Shown here: piece after piece, positions 1-8,169 of the stretch
Numbering within the stretch: position 1 is the first letter of the stretch
Layout: every line of letters begins with the position of its first letter
NCBI GenBank assembly: GCA_964461135.1
Contig: CAYWTB010000063.1
Span: 1-27,039 of the forward strand
DNA length: 27,039 nucleotides
DNA from: RQOF01 sp964461135
GTDB lineage: Bacteria > Calditrichota > Calditrichia > RBG-13-44-9
Direction: 5' to 3'
Translations under genes and position numbers: made by a program
The notes under the pieces: generated by a model
What the model was told of the DNA's origin: nothing
Seen by the model: the letters and a program-made list of their open reading frames with translations, nothing else
The model's database searches: none

Positions 1-498
1 ACATTCTACTACAAACGCCAGGAGATTCATAACTTTTTACGACTTCAGGTTAAATACAAATGTCCGGATTAAAATCAAAAAGAATGATGAATAAGTGATT
101 TATAAATAAGGTTCATCATGGTAAGTCATCTCAAACGTTCCCGTTACTCCGGCAGCAGATATTCCAATGAATATTCCCACTAATGGGCTCATGGTTTATT
201 AAAACATCTCCTTGTTGCTACAGCTTTCCCTGTCATTTCTATGAAAAATTTAAATTGAATAATCTGCCGGTTCTCTGATTTCCAGAACGCTTCGCATCAG
301 GTTCATCATTAAGAAATTAATAGTGATGTAACGGGAAGTTAAAAACACAAAGCTTAAAGAAAATCTCTATCAGCTTTATGCTCAGATACAGATATTTGAA
401 CACTTTCCATCAGCGATTGACATAAGAGCCCTGAACTTCATCATAGGTGTGAAAAGTAATATCCGGAAAGCCGAGACTAAAAAGCAACATCAGTAAAA
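1..498. other. Stretch without a convincing gene; possible gene remnants
   Basis: No full-length gene is visible. Frame 1 is open from the window edge to a TAA at 70-72 and reads ...NFLRLQVKYKCPD. The alternating hydrophobic pattern could be the last strand of an outer-membrane beta-barrel, but frame 2 is also open to a stop at 92-94 and reads similarly, so neither can be chosen. A 30-codon minus ORF lies at 100-192. A plus frame at 332-497 is open for about 54 codons (LKENLYQLYAQIQIFEHF...), is protein-like and has no start codon. I see no tRNA, terminator or repeat here. Confidence 0.5.
100..192 (-). CDS. Possible 30-residue hydrophobic peptide
   Basis: An ATG at 192 opens 30 codons ending in TAA. 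The first two thirds form a short hydrophobic segment (PLVGIFIGISAAGVTG) followed by a polar tail ending HDEPYL, which would suit a tiny single-span membrane protein. An AAGGAG lies upstream, but 15 bases from the ATG, which is too far for a normal ribosome binding site. I recognise no family. It could be chance. Confidence 0.2.
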   Translation of the reverse strand: MSPLVGIFIGISAAGVTGTFEMTYHDEPYL

Positions 499-1530
499 TT
501 AACGCCCGACCTGTTCTTCAACCAGGTGCTTTTTTATGCGTTTCAATAGTCCCGGCCCTTCGTAAATAAAACCTGTATATATTTCGATGAGGGTGGCACC
601 CGCCCTGAATTTTTCAAGGGCGTCCGCCGGAGAGTGAATTCCCCCGACTCCTATGATGGGGAAAGTGGGTCCCAATTTTTTCCGCAGATGGGCAATAATT
701 TCGGTAGAACGTTGGGAAAGGGGTTTACCACTTATTCCTCCCTCTCCAATCTTTTCTATAATCCGGGGTGAAGTTTTAAGTTCAGTACGGGAAATCGTGG
801 TATTGGTCGCAACGATCCCGTCCGTTTCCGTTTTTTTTATTACACCAATGATTTCGTCAAGCTGACTGGCGTTGATATCCGGTGCTATTTTTAAAAACAG
901 CGGTTTATATACCGGACGGTGCCTACTCAATGTTTTCAGGCGGTTTAACAACTCAGTCAATGGCTTTATATCCTGCAATTCACGCAAAAGAGGGGTATTG
1001 GGCGAACTCACATTCACAATGAAAAAATCAACGACATCGTACAAGGTCTTAAAACAGGCTTCGTAATCATTTTCCGCCTGTTCATTGGGTGTCATTTTAT
1101 TTTTGCCGATATTGCCACCAACCAGTATATCCTTATTACGATTTTTCAACCTATCCCGGGAAATCTCCATCCCCAGATTGTTAAATCCCATCCGGTTAAG
1201 GAGTGCCTCATCCTCCACCAGCCGGAATATTCGCGGTTTGGGATTTCCAGGCTGAGGTCTGGGTGTAACCGTTCCTATTTCAATAAATCCAAAACCAATG
1301 GCCGCCATCTGATCGTATACTTCAGAATCCTTATCAAAACCGGCAGCCAACCCAACGGGATTTTTAAAAGCCAATCCCAAAACATCCCGGCGAAGGGCCG
1401 GGTGATCAAATCCATATATTATTTTAAGAAAGAACCCCGCAAACGGAAATCTCAGCAATTTGATAATGAAATGATGAACAGCCTCGGGAGGAAACAGAAA
1501 CAGGATCTTTCGGATCACGATTTTATACAT
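499..1530 (-). CDS. pyrD: Dihydroorotate dehydrogenase (quinone), class 2
   Basis: Oxidises dihydroorotate to orotate in pyrimidine synthesis and passes electrons to membrane quinone. At 343 residues it has the usual class 2 length, with the extra N-terminal helical part (residues 1-45) that docks class 2 enzymes on the inner membrane. FMN and substrate motifs are in order: GLAAGFDKD (60-68), GTVTPRPQPGNPKPR (86-100), NRMGFNN (112-118), NVSSPNT (173-179, holding the catalytic serine typical of class 2), TNTTISR (242-248), GGISG (264-268) and GVGGI (294-298). The ATG at 1530 suits the family N-terminus. It lies 26 bases downstream of the membrane hydrolase gene and is probably cotranscribed with it. 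Quinone dependence is inferred from class membership. Confidence 0.96.
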   Translation of the reverse strand: MYKIVIRKILFLFPPEAVHHFIIKLLRFPFAGFFLKIIYGFDHPALRRDVLGLAFKNPVGLAAGFDKDSEVYDQMAAIGFGFIEIGTVTPRPQPGNPKPRIFRLVEDEALLNRMGFNNLGMEISRDRLKNRNKDILVGGNIGKNKMTPNEQAENDYEACFKTLYDVVDFFIVNVSSPNTPLLRELQDIKPLTELLNRLKTLSRHRPVYKPLFLKIAPDINASQLDEIIGVIKKTETDGIVATNTTISRTELKTSPRIIEKIGEGGISGKPLSQRSTEIIAHLRKKLGPTFPIIGVGGIHSPADALEKFRAGATLIEIYTGFIYEGPGLLKRIKKHLVEEQVGR

Positions 1531-1556
1531 TTAATAATTTCTTCCGGTTTCAGCTT

Positions 1557-2588
1557 TTAAAAATGAGTATTCCCGAGCAACCTCAGGGCAAACATCTTCA
1601 GTATCTGGCGGTTTATTTGAATGACTGGCTGCTCACGAAAAATTTCAAGGCCATTATGAGACACAAGAGAGTGCTTCTCTATCCTGAAAGAAAAAACAAA
1701 TTCTCCCTCAAATTTCCCCCATCCAATCAGACGTCCGTAGCGCATATCATTCAGATAAATCGAACCCTCTTTATCTACCACCGAATAGAACCCTTTGGTG
1801 ATCCATATTAGTGTCCGGATTTGCGGTTCTTTCATGAGATTCCGTATCAGATCATGATTTTGGGGAGTAAAATCGAATTCAACAGGAGCTTGCTTGTCAA
1901 ACAGGGAATAATATCCCTCCCAGAAACCATCCGGGGTTTCCACCACGCCACGCCACAGGAAATTATTCCCGGGGGTAGGAGAGGTCATTATTGCATTATA
2001 AACAATGTGCTGCTTTTGCAGGCTTTTCTGAAAAACATGAGATACATAAAGTTTATTGACGACGGTAAAGGCCAGATAGGTAGTGCTCACGGTGATTCCA
2101 AGGTAATTGAGTACCCTTCGTTTATGTGATGAACGATTATAAAACATTAATGCAATAATGGTTATCAGAAATGGGACTGTATACAAGGGGTCGATCACCG
2201 AAATTGTGCTGAAGGCGATACGGTAATCACTGAAGGGCCAGAAAAACTGAGTACCGTATGAAGTAAAATTGTCCAGCAAGGGATGGGTTACTATTGACCA
2301 GAATGCCAGCCTGGTCCAATCCTGCCAACCGGCTGCCTGTCTTTTATGGATAAGATAAATCAGATAACCCAGTAAAGGGGCTAAAAACAGAGCGAATGTG
2401 ATGGAATGACTCATTCCACGATGGAATGCCATACGGCTGACGGTATCCATAAAGGGACCTGCCAGAACATCCAGATCCGGCACTGTAGCGCAAACGGCGC
2501 CCCACAGGATAGCTTTGTTTCCCACTTTTTTGCCAAGCACTGCCTCACCCACAGCGGCGCCCAATGTTATTTGAGTAATCGTATCCAT
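1557..2588 (-). CDS. YdjM/YfhP-like membrane-bound metal-dependent hydrolase
   Basis: A 343-residue membrane protein of the LexA-binding inner-membrane-hydrolase-like group (PF04307, YdjM/YfhP). The N-terminus MDTITQITLGAAVGEAVLG is typical. Likely metal ligands are PDLD (37-40) and the HRGMSHS cluster (56-62), followed by the membrane motif THPLLDNFTSYGTQ. Hydrophobic spans occupy about residues 60-80, 90-105, 135-150 and 160-175. The last 140 residues are soluble and mixed alpha/beta. The family is predicted to be hydrolytic but substrates are unknown, so I give no function beyond that. It sits between the MenI-like gene (15 bases upstream) and pyrD, in one minus-strand run. Confidence 0.82.
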   Translation of the reverse strand: MDTITQITLGAAVGEAVLGKKVGNKAILWGAVCATVPDLDVLAGPFMDTVSRMAFHRGMSHSITFALFLAPLLGYLIYLIHKRQAAGWQDWTRLAFWSIVTHPLLDNFTSYGTQFFWPFSDYRIAFSTISVIDPLYTVPFLITIIALMFYNRSSHKRRVLNYLGITVSTTYLAFTVVNKLYVSHVFQKSLQKQHIVYNAIMTSPTPGNNFLWRGVVETPDGFWEGYYSLFDKQAPVEFDFTPQNHDLIRNLMKEPQIRTLIWITKGFYSVVDKEGSIYLNDMRYGRLIGWGKFEGEFVFSFRIEKHSLVSHNGLEIFREQPVIQINRQILKMFALRLLGNTHF

Positions 2589-2603
2589 AATTAATTCGAA
2601 GTT

Positions 2604-3038
2604 TTATAAGTCTTTTTTTCTGTTCAGTACTGCAACCGTTAGGCGGCTTATACACACCAGCCGGTCATGACCATCCACAATTCTGATTTGCCAGATGTGG
2701 GTCGATTTGCCCAGATGAATCGGATGAACAGTTCCGGTTACCAATCCTTCACTTACCGCTCGAACATGATTTGCATTTATTTCGATTCCTACAGGATACT
2801 GATCTTCCGATTCAAGAGCAACATAGGATGCCAGACTGCCGAGTGTCTCAGAGAGCACCACCGAGGCGCCGCCATGAAGAATTCCGAAAGGCTGTTTTGT
2901 CCTGTGATCCACCGGCATGGTGGCCTTCAGAAAATCCTTACCCACTTCCACCATTTTTATACCTAAATGTTCTTCTATACTCTGACCGGTAAGAGTGTTA
3001 TACGCCTCAATCGAAAAATCTTTTTTCCAGATAGTCAT
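2604..3038 (-). CDS. menI: Hotdog thioesterase, MenI/YdiI-like (DHNA-CoA hydrolase or related)
   Basis: A 144-residue single hotdog domain that closely follows E. coli MenI (YdiI). Shared stretches recognised from memory are MPVDHRTKQPFG (41-52), LHGGASVVLSETLGS (54-68), INANHVRAVSEG, HLGKSTHIWQI and the ending SRLTVAVL. HGG (55-57) and Glu64 are the expected active-site elements. MenI hydrolyses 1,4-dihydroxy-2-naphthoyl-CoA in menaquinone synthesis, but YdiI-type enzymes also act on other acyl-CoAs. No other men gene is in the window, so the substrate is inferred. It is divergent from htpG across a 195-base AT-rich gap and is first in a run with the membrane hydrolase and pyrD. Confidence 0.85.
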   Translation of the reverse strand: MTIWKKDFSIEAYNTLTGQSIEEHLGIKMVEVGKDFLKATMPVDHRTKQPFGILHGGASVVLSETLGSLASYVALESEDQYPVGIEINANHVRAVSEGLVTGTVHPIHLGKSTHIWQIRIVDGHDRLVCISRLTVAVLNRKKDL

Positions 3039-3233
3039 TGATGTTTCCCTCTGTTCATTTCAAATAATTTTAAAGTTAAATATTACTTTATCCCTAATCA
3101 AATAACAATACATTTTCCTGCGATTTGAGACAGATTTGTAAAATTATTGATGATACCTATTTTTATTGTTAAATTTAAGGTTCGTGAATGATAAAGATGA
3201 TTCTAGAATATTAATAACAAGGAGTAAAAACAT

Positions 3234-5096
3234 ATGCCAAAGCAGACGAAAACCGGGATAGAAGAATTCGAATTTCATGCTGAAATGAAGCAGCTTCTTC
3301 ACCTGATTATTCATTCTCTTTATACTCATCCGGAAATATTTCTGCGGGAACTGATATCCAATTCCTCCGATGCGCTCAATAAAATCCGCTTCCGGATGCT
3401 TACAGATAAAAATGTAGCGGATCCGGACGCAGATCTCAAGATCCTTATCGAGGTGGATCCTAAAAAGAAGACTTTTTCTATTGAGGATACCGGAATCGGG
3501 ATGACCAGGGAAGAACTGATCAGTGAAGTCGGCACGGTGGCTCATTCCGGCACCCTGGAATTTTTACAGAAGATCAACCAGGAGAAAAAAACACTTGATG
3601 CTAATCTGATCGGACAATTCGGGGTAGGATTCTATTCTGTTTTTATGGTAACGGACGAAGTCACCATTGAGACATGCCATGCAGATCCCAATTCAAAGGG
3701 TTATCGCTGGATATCCAAAGGAGAAGGAAAATATTCCATCCAGGAAATTGACCGGAAGAACCGCGGAACGAAAATAACCTTTGCCCTGAAAAAGGATGCT
3801 GAAGAGTTTTCGGAAGATTACAGAATTAAGGATATCATCAGGAAATATTCCAATTTTGTAGATTTTCCTATTTTCGTGGGAAAGGAGCAGGTTAACCGGG
3901 TCACTGCATTATGGCAGAAGCCTAAAAATGATATTAAAGATGAAGAACTGGTGGAATTCTACAAATTCGTTTCCAATGATTATGAGCCTCCTATGGGACA
4001 TTTACATCTGGCCATTGAAGGAGCGGTCAATTTTAAAGCACTTATTTATATTCCGGCAACTGCACCTCCCACCTTTTTCCGGGAAGACCTGGAAAAATCA
4101 CTTCAGCTTTATTCCAATAAAATTTTCATTCAGGAAAATGCCAAGGAGCTTCTCCCGGAATATCTACGTTTTCTCAAGGGTGTGGTAGACACGGAGGATA
4201 TACCCTTAAATATTTCACGGGAATGGGTGCAGAATAATCCGGTTATCGTTAAAATCAAAAACACAATCGTGACAAAAATGCTGGGATTTCTGGAAGACTG
4301 GGCAAAAAATGAACCTGAAAAGTACAAAAAATTCTATCAGAACTTCGGCTCACTTTTTAAAACGGGGGTTAATTCCGATTTCACCAACCGGGATAAAATT
4401 ATTGACTTGCTGCGTTTTGAATCCACTATCGTCGAGGATGGAGATTTCACTTCACTGAAATCTTATGTTTCAAGCATGAGGGAAGACCAGCAAGACATCT
4501 ATTATCTTTCCGGAGAGAACAAGGATGCCATCAAGCGAAATCCCAATTTGGAATATTTCGGGAAAAATAATATCGAGGTCCTGCTGTTAACTGATCCGAT
4601 TGATATATTCATCGTGCCATCTATTGGGGAGTACGAGAAAAAGCCACTGAAATCCATCGAAAAGGCCGATCTTGATCTTAAAGAAGACGAAAAAGCCAGG
4701 GAAGAATCTCTCAATGAAAACCTGGCCAAATCATTGATCAGCGTATTTAAGGAAACTCTGGGTGATAAAGTGGAAGATGTGATTGAATCCAGGCGTCTGG
4801 TGGATTCTCCGGTCACCCTGGTAAGCGGCAAAGAAGCTATGGACAGCTCTATGGAGAGAATGATGAAATTCATGGACAAGGGATTCGCCGGATCCAAGAA
4901 AATCCTGGAAATAAATACACACCATCCTCTGATCAAAAATTTATCACGTATTAATTTAATGAGCAGCAAGGATCATTTCCTGCGGACCTGCATAATTCAA
5001 TTGTATGAGGGGGCGGTTCTGTTGAACGATAATCTGGACTCTCCCGCCGAATTTATCCGGCGGATGAATGAAATTATGGTAAAGGCAACTCAGTAA
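3234..5096 (+). CDS. htpG: Chaperone HtpG (bacterial Hsp90)
   Basis: Cytosolic ATP-dependent dimeric chaperone. At 620 residues it has the usual HtpG length. The GHKL ATPase motifs are intact: RELISNSSDA (38-47, catalytic Glu39 and Mg-binding Asn43), DTGIGM (85-90) and IGQFGVGFYS (126-135). The middle domain carries the conserved catalytic-loop arginine region (PLNISREWVQ), and the C-terminal dimerisation domain is complete. The ATG follows AAGGAG with nine bases of spacing (about 3221-3233). It is a single-gene unit: divergent from the thioesterase gene and closed 43 bases after the stop by a strong hairpin terminator. I saw no CIRCE-type inverted repeat upstream, so HrcA control is not supported. 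Confidence 0.97.
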   Translation: MPKQTKTGIEEFEFHAEMKQLLHLIIHSLYTHPEIFLRELISNSSDALNKIRFRMLTDKNVADPDADLKILIEVDPKKKTFSIEDTGIGMTREELISEVGTVAHSGTLEFLQKINQEKKTLDANLIGQFGVGFYSVFMVTDEVTIETCHADPNSKGYRWISKGEGKYSIQEIDRKNRGTKITFALKKDAEEFSEDYRIKDIIRKYSNFVDFPIFVGKEQVNRVTALWQKPKNDIKDEELVEFYKFVSNDYEPPMGHLHLAIEGAVNFKALIYIPATAPPTFFREDLEKSLQLYSNKIFIQENAKELLPEYLRFLKGVVDTEDIPLNISREWVQNNPVIVKIKNTIVTKMLGFLEDWAKNEPEKYKKFYQNFGSLFKTGVNSDFTNRDKIIDLLRFESTIVEDGDFTSLKSYVSSMREDQQDIYYLSGENKDAIKRNPNLEYFGKNNIEVLLLTDPIDIFIVPSIGEYEKKPLKSIEKADLDLKEDEKAREESLNENLAKSLISVFKETLGDKVEDVIESRRLVDSPVTLVSGKEAMDSSMERMMKFMDKGFAGSKKILEINTHHPLIKNLSRINLMSSKDHFLRTCIIQLYEGAVLLNDNLDSPAEFIRRMNEIMVKATQ

Positions 5097-5139
5097 CCGG
5101 AAAGCCCGGATATAAATTCCGGAATTATTTTCCGAAGGC

Positions 5140-5167
5140 AAAAAGGGGACTACAAAGTCCCCTTTTT
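5140..5167. terminator. Perfect bidirectional hairpin terminator
   Basis: Left arm AAAAAGGGGACT (5140-5151), loop ACAA, right arm AGTCCCCTTTTT (5156-5167). The 12-bp stem is perfect and ends in a T-run on either strand, so it can stop both htpG (plus) and the convergent M49 peptidase gene (minus). Confidence 0.9.
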
Positions 5168-5175
5168 CATACTTT

Positions 5176-6858
5176 CTATCTTTTTTCCCCCTGTACCGTC
5201 ATCATCTGTTGAATCTGGAATATGGGACGTATGTCAACCGGAATATCAGTGAGCGTGCTATTAAGGGTATTCAGAGTAGTAGATTCCACCGCATATTTGG
5301 CAATCAGATTTTTGGCTCCTTTGTAGTTTCCTTCCGCCTGGATAGTCAGTAACAGTGTGGCCAGGTCTTTTATGGCCGGAACAATTTTGTCAAAATTTAT
5401 CCGGACCTTCTGTGTTGCCTTATCAAATTCATATCCCTCGTTTTCAAGACAGTAATTGTAGATGATGGCATTTCCTGCCCCGTGGGCTTCACTTATACCG
5501 AATCTGACAGAACGAAAAATTCCTGCCAGAAAAGTCACCCAGATTTCCCGTTCAAAGGAAGGTGCAAATTCACCCTTTTTAATCATGAAAACGAGATTAT
5601 ACATTCCCAGCACATCGGCTTTACATTCTTCAATAGTGGAGTAGGTTTCCTTCAATTCCTTCTGAACGGTAGTTTCTTCGCCCTTGATGGTAATAATGCC
5701 CGGCCCCACTCCATGAGAAATCTCGTGCATGAGGGTATGATTAAAAAATGCATTGAAGGTTACATATTTCAATTCATCCGGATCCAGTACCTTGTCTGCA
5801 ATCGGCATGAGAATATTCTTGAATTTTGCTTCGTTCACATTTTTCAACAGCACCTTTTTCGACCCCTTGGCCTGGCGCACCCTTTCATCATTAGGTAAAT
5901 TGAAAGCAATGGTCTGAACTCCGGCTTTGGTATCACCTGCTGAAAAAATTTCCTGCGTTACCACAATAGGTGATTCTGACCCCCGGTTAAAATTTTTAAA
6001 CTTCTCGGGTATGGGCAAATTCTTTTCAATGTCCACCAGATAGCTGCCAAAACGGGCCAGTTTTTCACTTTCCTTCGGATCCCGCAAAGTAATAAATGCT
6101 TCAAATGACGCTTTGTAATTAAAGAGTTTATCTTCATATACTTCATACGGTCCGATGACCACTTCGATCAGATTGTTTTTAAGATCCATCCAGGCCATAT
6201 CGCTGGCATAATAATCATTGCTGAGAAAAGCATCAGCCCGCAGCTGTAGATATTTTTTCAACGATTCATTTTCAGCATATTCTGCCGCCCCCTGCAGATA
6301 ACGGGCAGCCCGGTCAAGATCATCCCTGTAAAATTGAGAGTAAGGAATTGCCACCAGGGAATCACCCTGCCGACGAATGACCGTATATTCGGAAGTAAAT
6401 GCCCCTTTTTCCTGTGGATGTTTATCAATCCAGTTTTGAAATTCCTCCTTTGTCATGCCCGCAGGATAGAAATTGGCACCCAGCGGTTTCTTTCCCTCCC
6501 CATAAAAAGCCTTATTATCATCCAGACGATTAAAGGGTCCAAACATGATTTTGAACAAAACCAGTCTCAGGGAATCGAGCATATTGTGAGACGATTCCAG
6601 CTTTCTGAGAATTTCCATATTTTTGGAATAGACCTGCTTCAGGAAAATCGTGTCCATTATCCGGGCAGTCCGGTATAACTTCTCCACTACCATCATCTGT
6701 TTCTGATCCAGAAGTGAGGTATCAAAAGCGATTTCCGTGGGTTTGAATTTGGCAATGTCCTGCTCCAGCATCTTTATCTCACCTTTTTTTTCATTTTGAC
6801 ACGATAGCATAATGATTATCAGAAAGCCTGTCAGGACCAAGAAAAGTGCCTTTTTCAT
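5176..6858 (-). CDS. Dipeptidyl-peptidase-III-like zinc peptidase (M49), lipoprotein
   Basis: A zinc exopeptidase of the M49 family (PF03571), which removes dipeptides from peptide N-termini. From the ATG at 6858 it is 560 residues: a signal segment with lipobox LSC (Cys20), a long helical upper lobe, then HEISH (378-382) and EECKAD (410-415), which supply the zinc ligands and catalytic Glu. Classical DPP III has the six-residue HExxGH; the five-residue HEISH is known from Caldithrix abyssi DPP III. The reading frame continues upstream to a TTG at 6876, but AAAGGAG lies within that extension, seven bases before the 6858 ATG, so the shorter start is preferred. As a lipoprotein it should act in the periplasm or at the outer membrane, unlike cytosolic eukaryotic DPP III. 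It follows the AMP nucleosidase gene by 54 bases. Confidence 0.88.
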   Translation of the reverse strand: MKKALFLVLTGFLIIIMLSCQNEKKGEIKMLEQDIAKFKPTEIAFDTSLLDQKQMMVVEKLYRTARIMDTIFLKQVYSKNMEILRKLESSHNMLDSLRLVLFKIMFGPFNRLDDNKAFYGEGKKPLGANFYPAGMTKEEFQNWIDKHPQEKGAFTSEYTVIRRQGDSLVAIPYSQFYRDDLDRAARYLQGAAEYAENESLKKYLQLRADAFLSNDYYASDMAWMDLKNNLIEVVIGPYEVYEDKLFNYKASFEAFITLRDPKESEKLARFGSYLVDIEKNLPIPEKFKNFNRGSESPIVVTQEIFSAGDTKAGVQTIAFNLPNDERVRQAKGSKKVLLKNVNEAKFKNILMPIADKVLDPDELKYVTFNAFFNHTLMHEISHGVGPGIITIKGEETTVQKELKETYSTIEECKADVLGMYNLVFMIKKGEFAPSFEREIWVTFLAGIFRSVRFGISEAHGAGNAIIYNYCLENEGYEFDKATQKVRINFDKIVPAIKDLATLLLTIQAEGNYKGAKNLIAKYAVESTTLNTLNSTLTDIPVDIRPIFQIQQMMTVQGEKR

Positions 6859-6912
6859 AGATTTCTCCTTTCTCAAACAATTTTATTGATAGTAAAAAAC
6901 AAAATTGTGATA

Positions 6913-7725
6913 TCAATATCGGAAATGTTTAATTTCCTCTCCCTTTTCTTCAATCTCGGTCATCGCTTCAATACTAATCGCCAGATGCAGATCGCTGAAT
7001 TTTTCTGTGACTATTCGGTCGGACATTTCCGTTTTGACTCCCTCCGGAACCAGAGGCATATCGGAAACCAGCAGCAGAGCACCCCGGGAAATTTCATTAG
7101 CATGTCCTACAATAAACAGCGTAGCCGTTTCCATATCAATACCGATGGCTGATATGTGGGTCAGGTATTTTTTGAAATTATCATCCCATTCCCATAATCT
7201 GCGGTTGGTGGTATAGACCACCCCGGTGCGGTATTCCATATTATGCTCAACAATCTTATTAGAAATAAATTTATGCAGTTTAAAGGAAGGCAATGCCGGT
7301 ACTTCCGGTGGAAAATAGTCATTACTGGTACCATCCCCCCGGATAGCCGCAATGGGAAGAATGAAGTGGCCGATCTCGGTGGAAGATTTTAATCCTCCAC
7401 ATTTTCCCAGAAAAAGAACACCTTTAGGATTGCGGGCAACCAGTAAATCCATGATGGTTGCAGCATTTGACGATCCCATTCCGAAATTAATAATGGAAAG
7501 ACCATGAGAGTTGGTAGCTACCTGCATGGGGCGACCATATCCTTTAATATCAGCACGAAACTGTTCAGCAAAATTCTGCACATAATCATAAAAATTAGTC
7601 AGCAGAATATAATCTCCGATTTCATCAATCTGTGCACCGGTATAGCGTGGTAACCAGTTTTTAGCAATATCAAGCTTTGTTTTGAGAGGGGTTTTCATTA
7701 TACTTTTCTCAGCATATTTCTCCAT
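6913..7725 (-). CDS. amn: AMP nucleosidase, short form
   Basis: Cleaves AMP to adenine and ribose 5-phosphate, regulating purine nucleotide levels. The 270 residues form a single nucleoside-phosphorylase-like domain. Diagnostic stretches are KNWLPRYTG, YILLTNF, INFGMGSSNAATIMDL, LFLGKCGGLK, IRGDGTSNDYFPPEVPALPSF, YTTNRRLWEWD, GIDMETATLF, LLLVSDMPLVPEGVKTE and the ending IKHFRY. They match the short Amn of Bacteroidota-type bacteria, which lacks the N-terminal regulatory domain of the 480-residue E. coli enzyme. The start is uncertain: ATG at 7725 gives nine extra residues, ATG at 7698 (MKTPLKTK) resembles family N-termini better, and neither has a strong SD. Confidence 0.93.
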   Translation of the reverse strand: MEKYAEKSIMKTPLKTKLDIAKNWLPRYTGAQIDEIGDYILLTNFYDYVQNFAEQFRADIKGYGRPMQVATNSHGLSIINFGMGSSNAATIMDLLVARNPKGVLFLGKCGGLKSSTEIGHFILPIAAIRGDGTSNDYFPPEVPALPSFKLHKFISNKIVEHNMEYRTGVVYTTNRRLWEWDDNFKKYLTHISAIGIDMETATLFIVGHANEISRGALLLVSDMPLVPEGVKTEMSDRIVTEKFSDLHLAISIEAMTEIEEKGEEIKHFRY

Positions 7726-7936
7726 TTATTATCCGTTTACTTTCCATTATAAAAATATAGCGAAATCTGTCTCTGCATGCTATGATAAATAAAAGGGCTC
7801 CAGGGCCATTAACTCTGATGATTTTGTGGCGAACCTGTCCGGCATTGATATTGTGATGAGTCAAAACAGTTAAAAAATTACCGGATTTCCTGTCGGCCGC
7901 AGGAAGGACTGCGTAAACACCATTGCCGCAAACCAT
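7709..7936 (-). CDS. Doubtful 75-residue hypothetical protein
   Basis: An ATG at 7936 follows a G-rich AAGGGGGT that could serve as a ribosome binding site six bases upstream. The frame is open for 75 codons and its TGA lies 17 bases inside the longest version of amn, an arrangement that could couple translation. The product has a basic middle (ADRKSGNFLTVLTHHN) and a hydrophobic patch (GALLFIIACRDRFRYIFIME). I recognise no family and see no domain motif. It may be a real leader gene of amn or a chance frame in its 5' region. Confidence 0.3.
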   Translation of the reverse strand: MVCGNGVYAVLPAADRKSGNFLTVLTHHNINAGQVRHKIIRVNGPGALLFIIACRDRFRYIFIMESKRIINGEIC

Positions 7937-7981
7937 ATATACCCCCTTATCCCCACCATTTTAAAATATGTAAAATTAGGT

Positions 7982-8110
7982 CTAAATCAACACAGGTCCG
8001 GGAGTCGAGAGATAATCATGCAATAGATGGAGAATAAAGACGAGAAGCAATAGTACCAGGGAAAAGCCTGCAGAATAACCGGCCTTTTTATATCCTCATA
8101 GATTTTTCAT
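7982..8110 (-). pseudogene. Small membrane-protein-like frame broken by an in-frame TGA
   Basis: Reading down from an ATG at 8110 gives MKNL, a TGA, then 37 more codons to TAG. The second part is a clean single-span membrane segment (AGFSLVLLLLVFILHLLHDY) with a basic start and the tail LSTPGPVLI. TGA is a normal stop in this genome, so this looks like a decayed small gene or a chance hydrophobic frame. No alternative ATG, GTG or TTG start precedes the hydrophobic part after the TGA. Confidence 0.25.
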
Positions 8111-8169
8111 AAAAACGGATAGTATGGATTACCAATCGTAGATTACAACTGAAATTATTCATTTAGCCT

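Noticed and set aside
4502..4969. 155-codon minus frame opposite htpG
   Set aside because: Ser/Leu/Arg-rich antisense shadow of a conserved chaperone gene.
7982..8110. UGA read as an amino acid (recoding or selenocysteine)
   Set aside because: tsf and pyrH end at TGA in the expected place, and no selenocysteine-type context or family is visible, so decay or chance is simpler.
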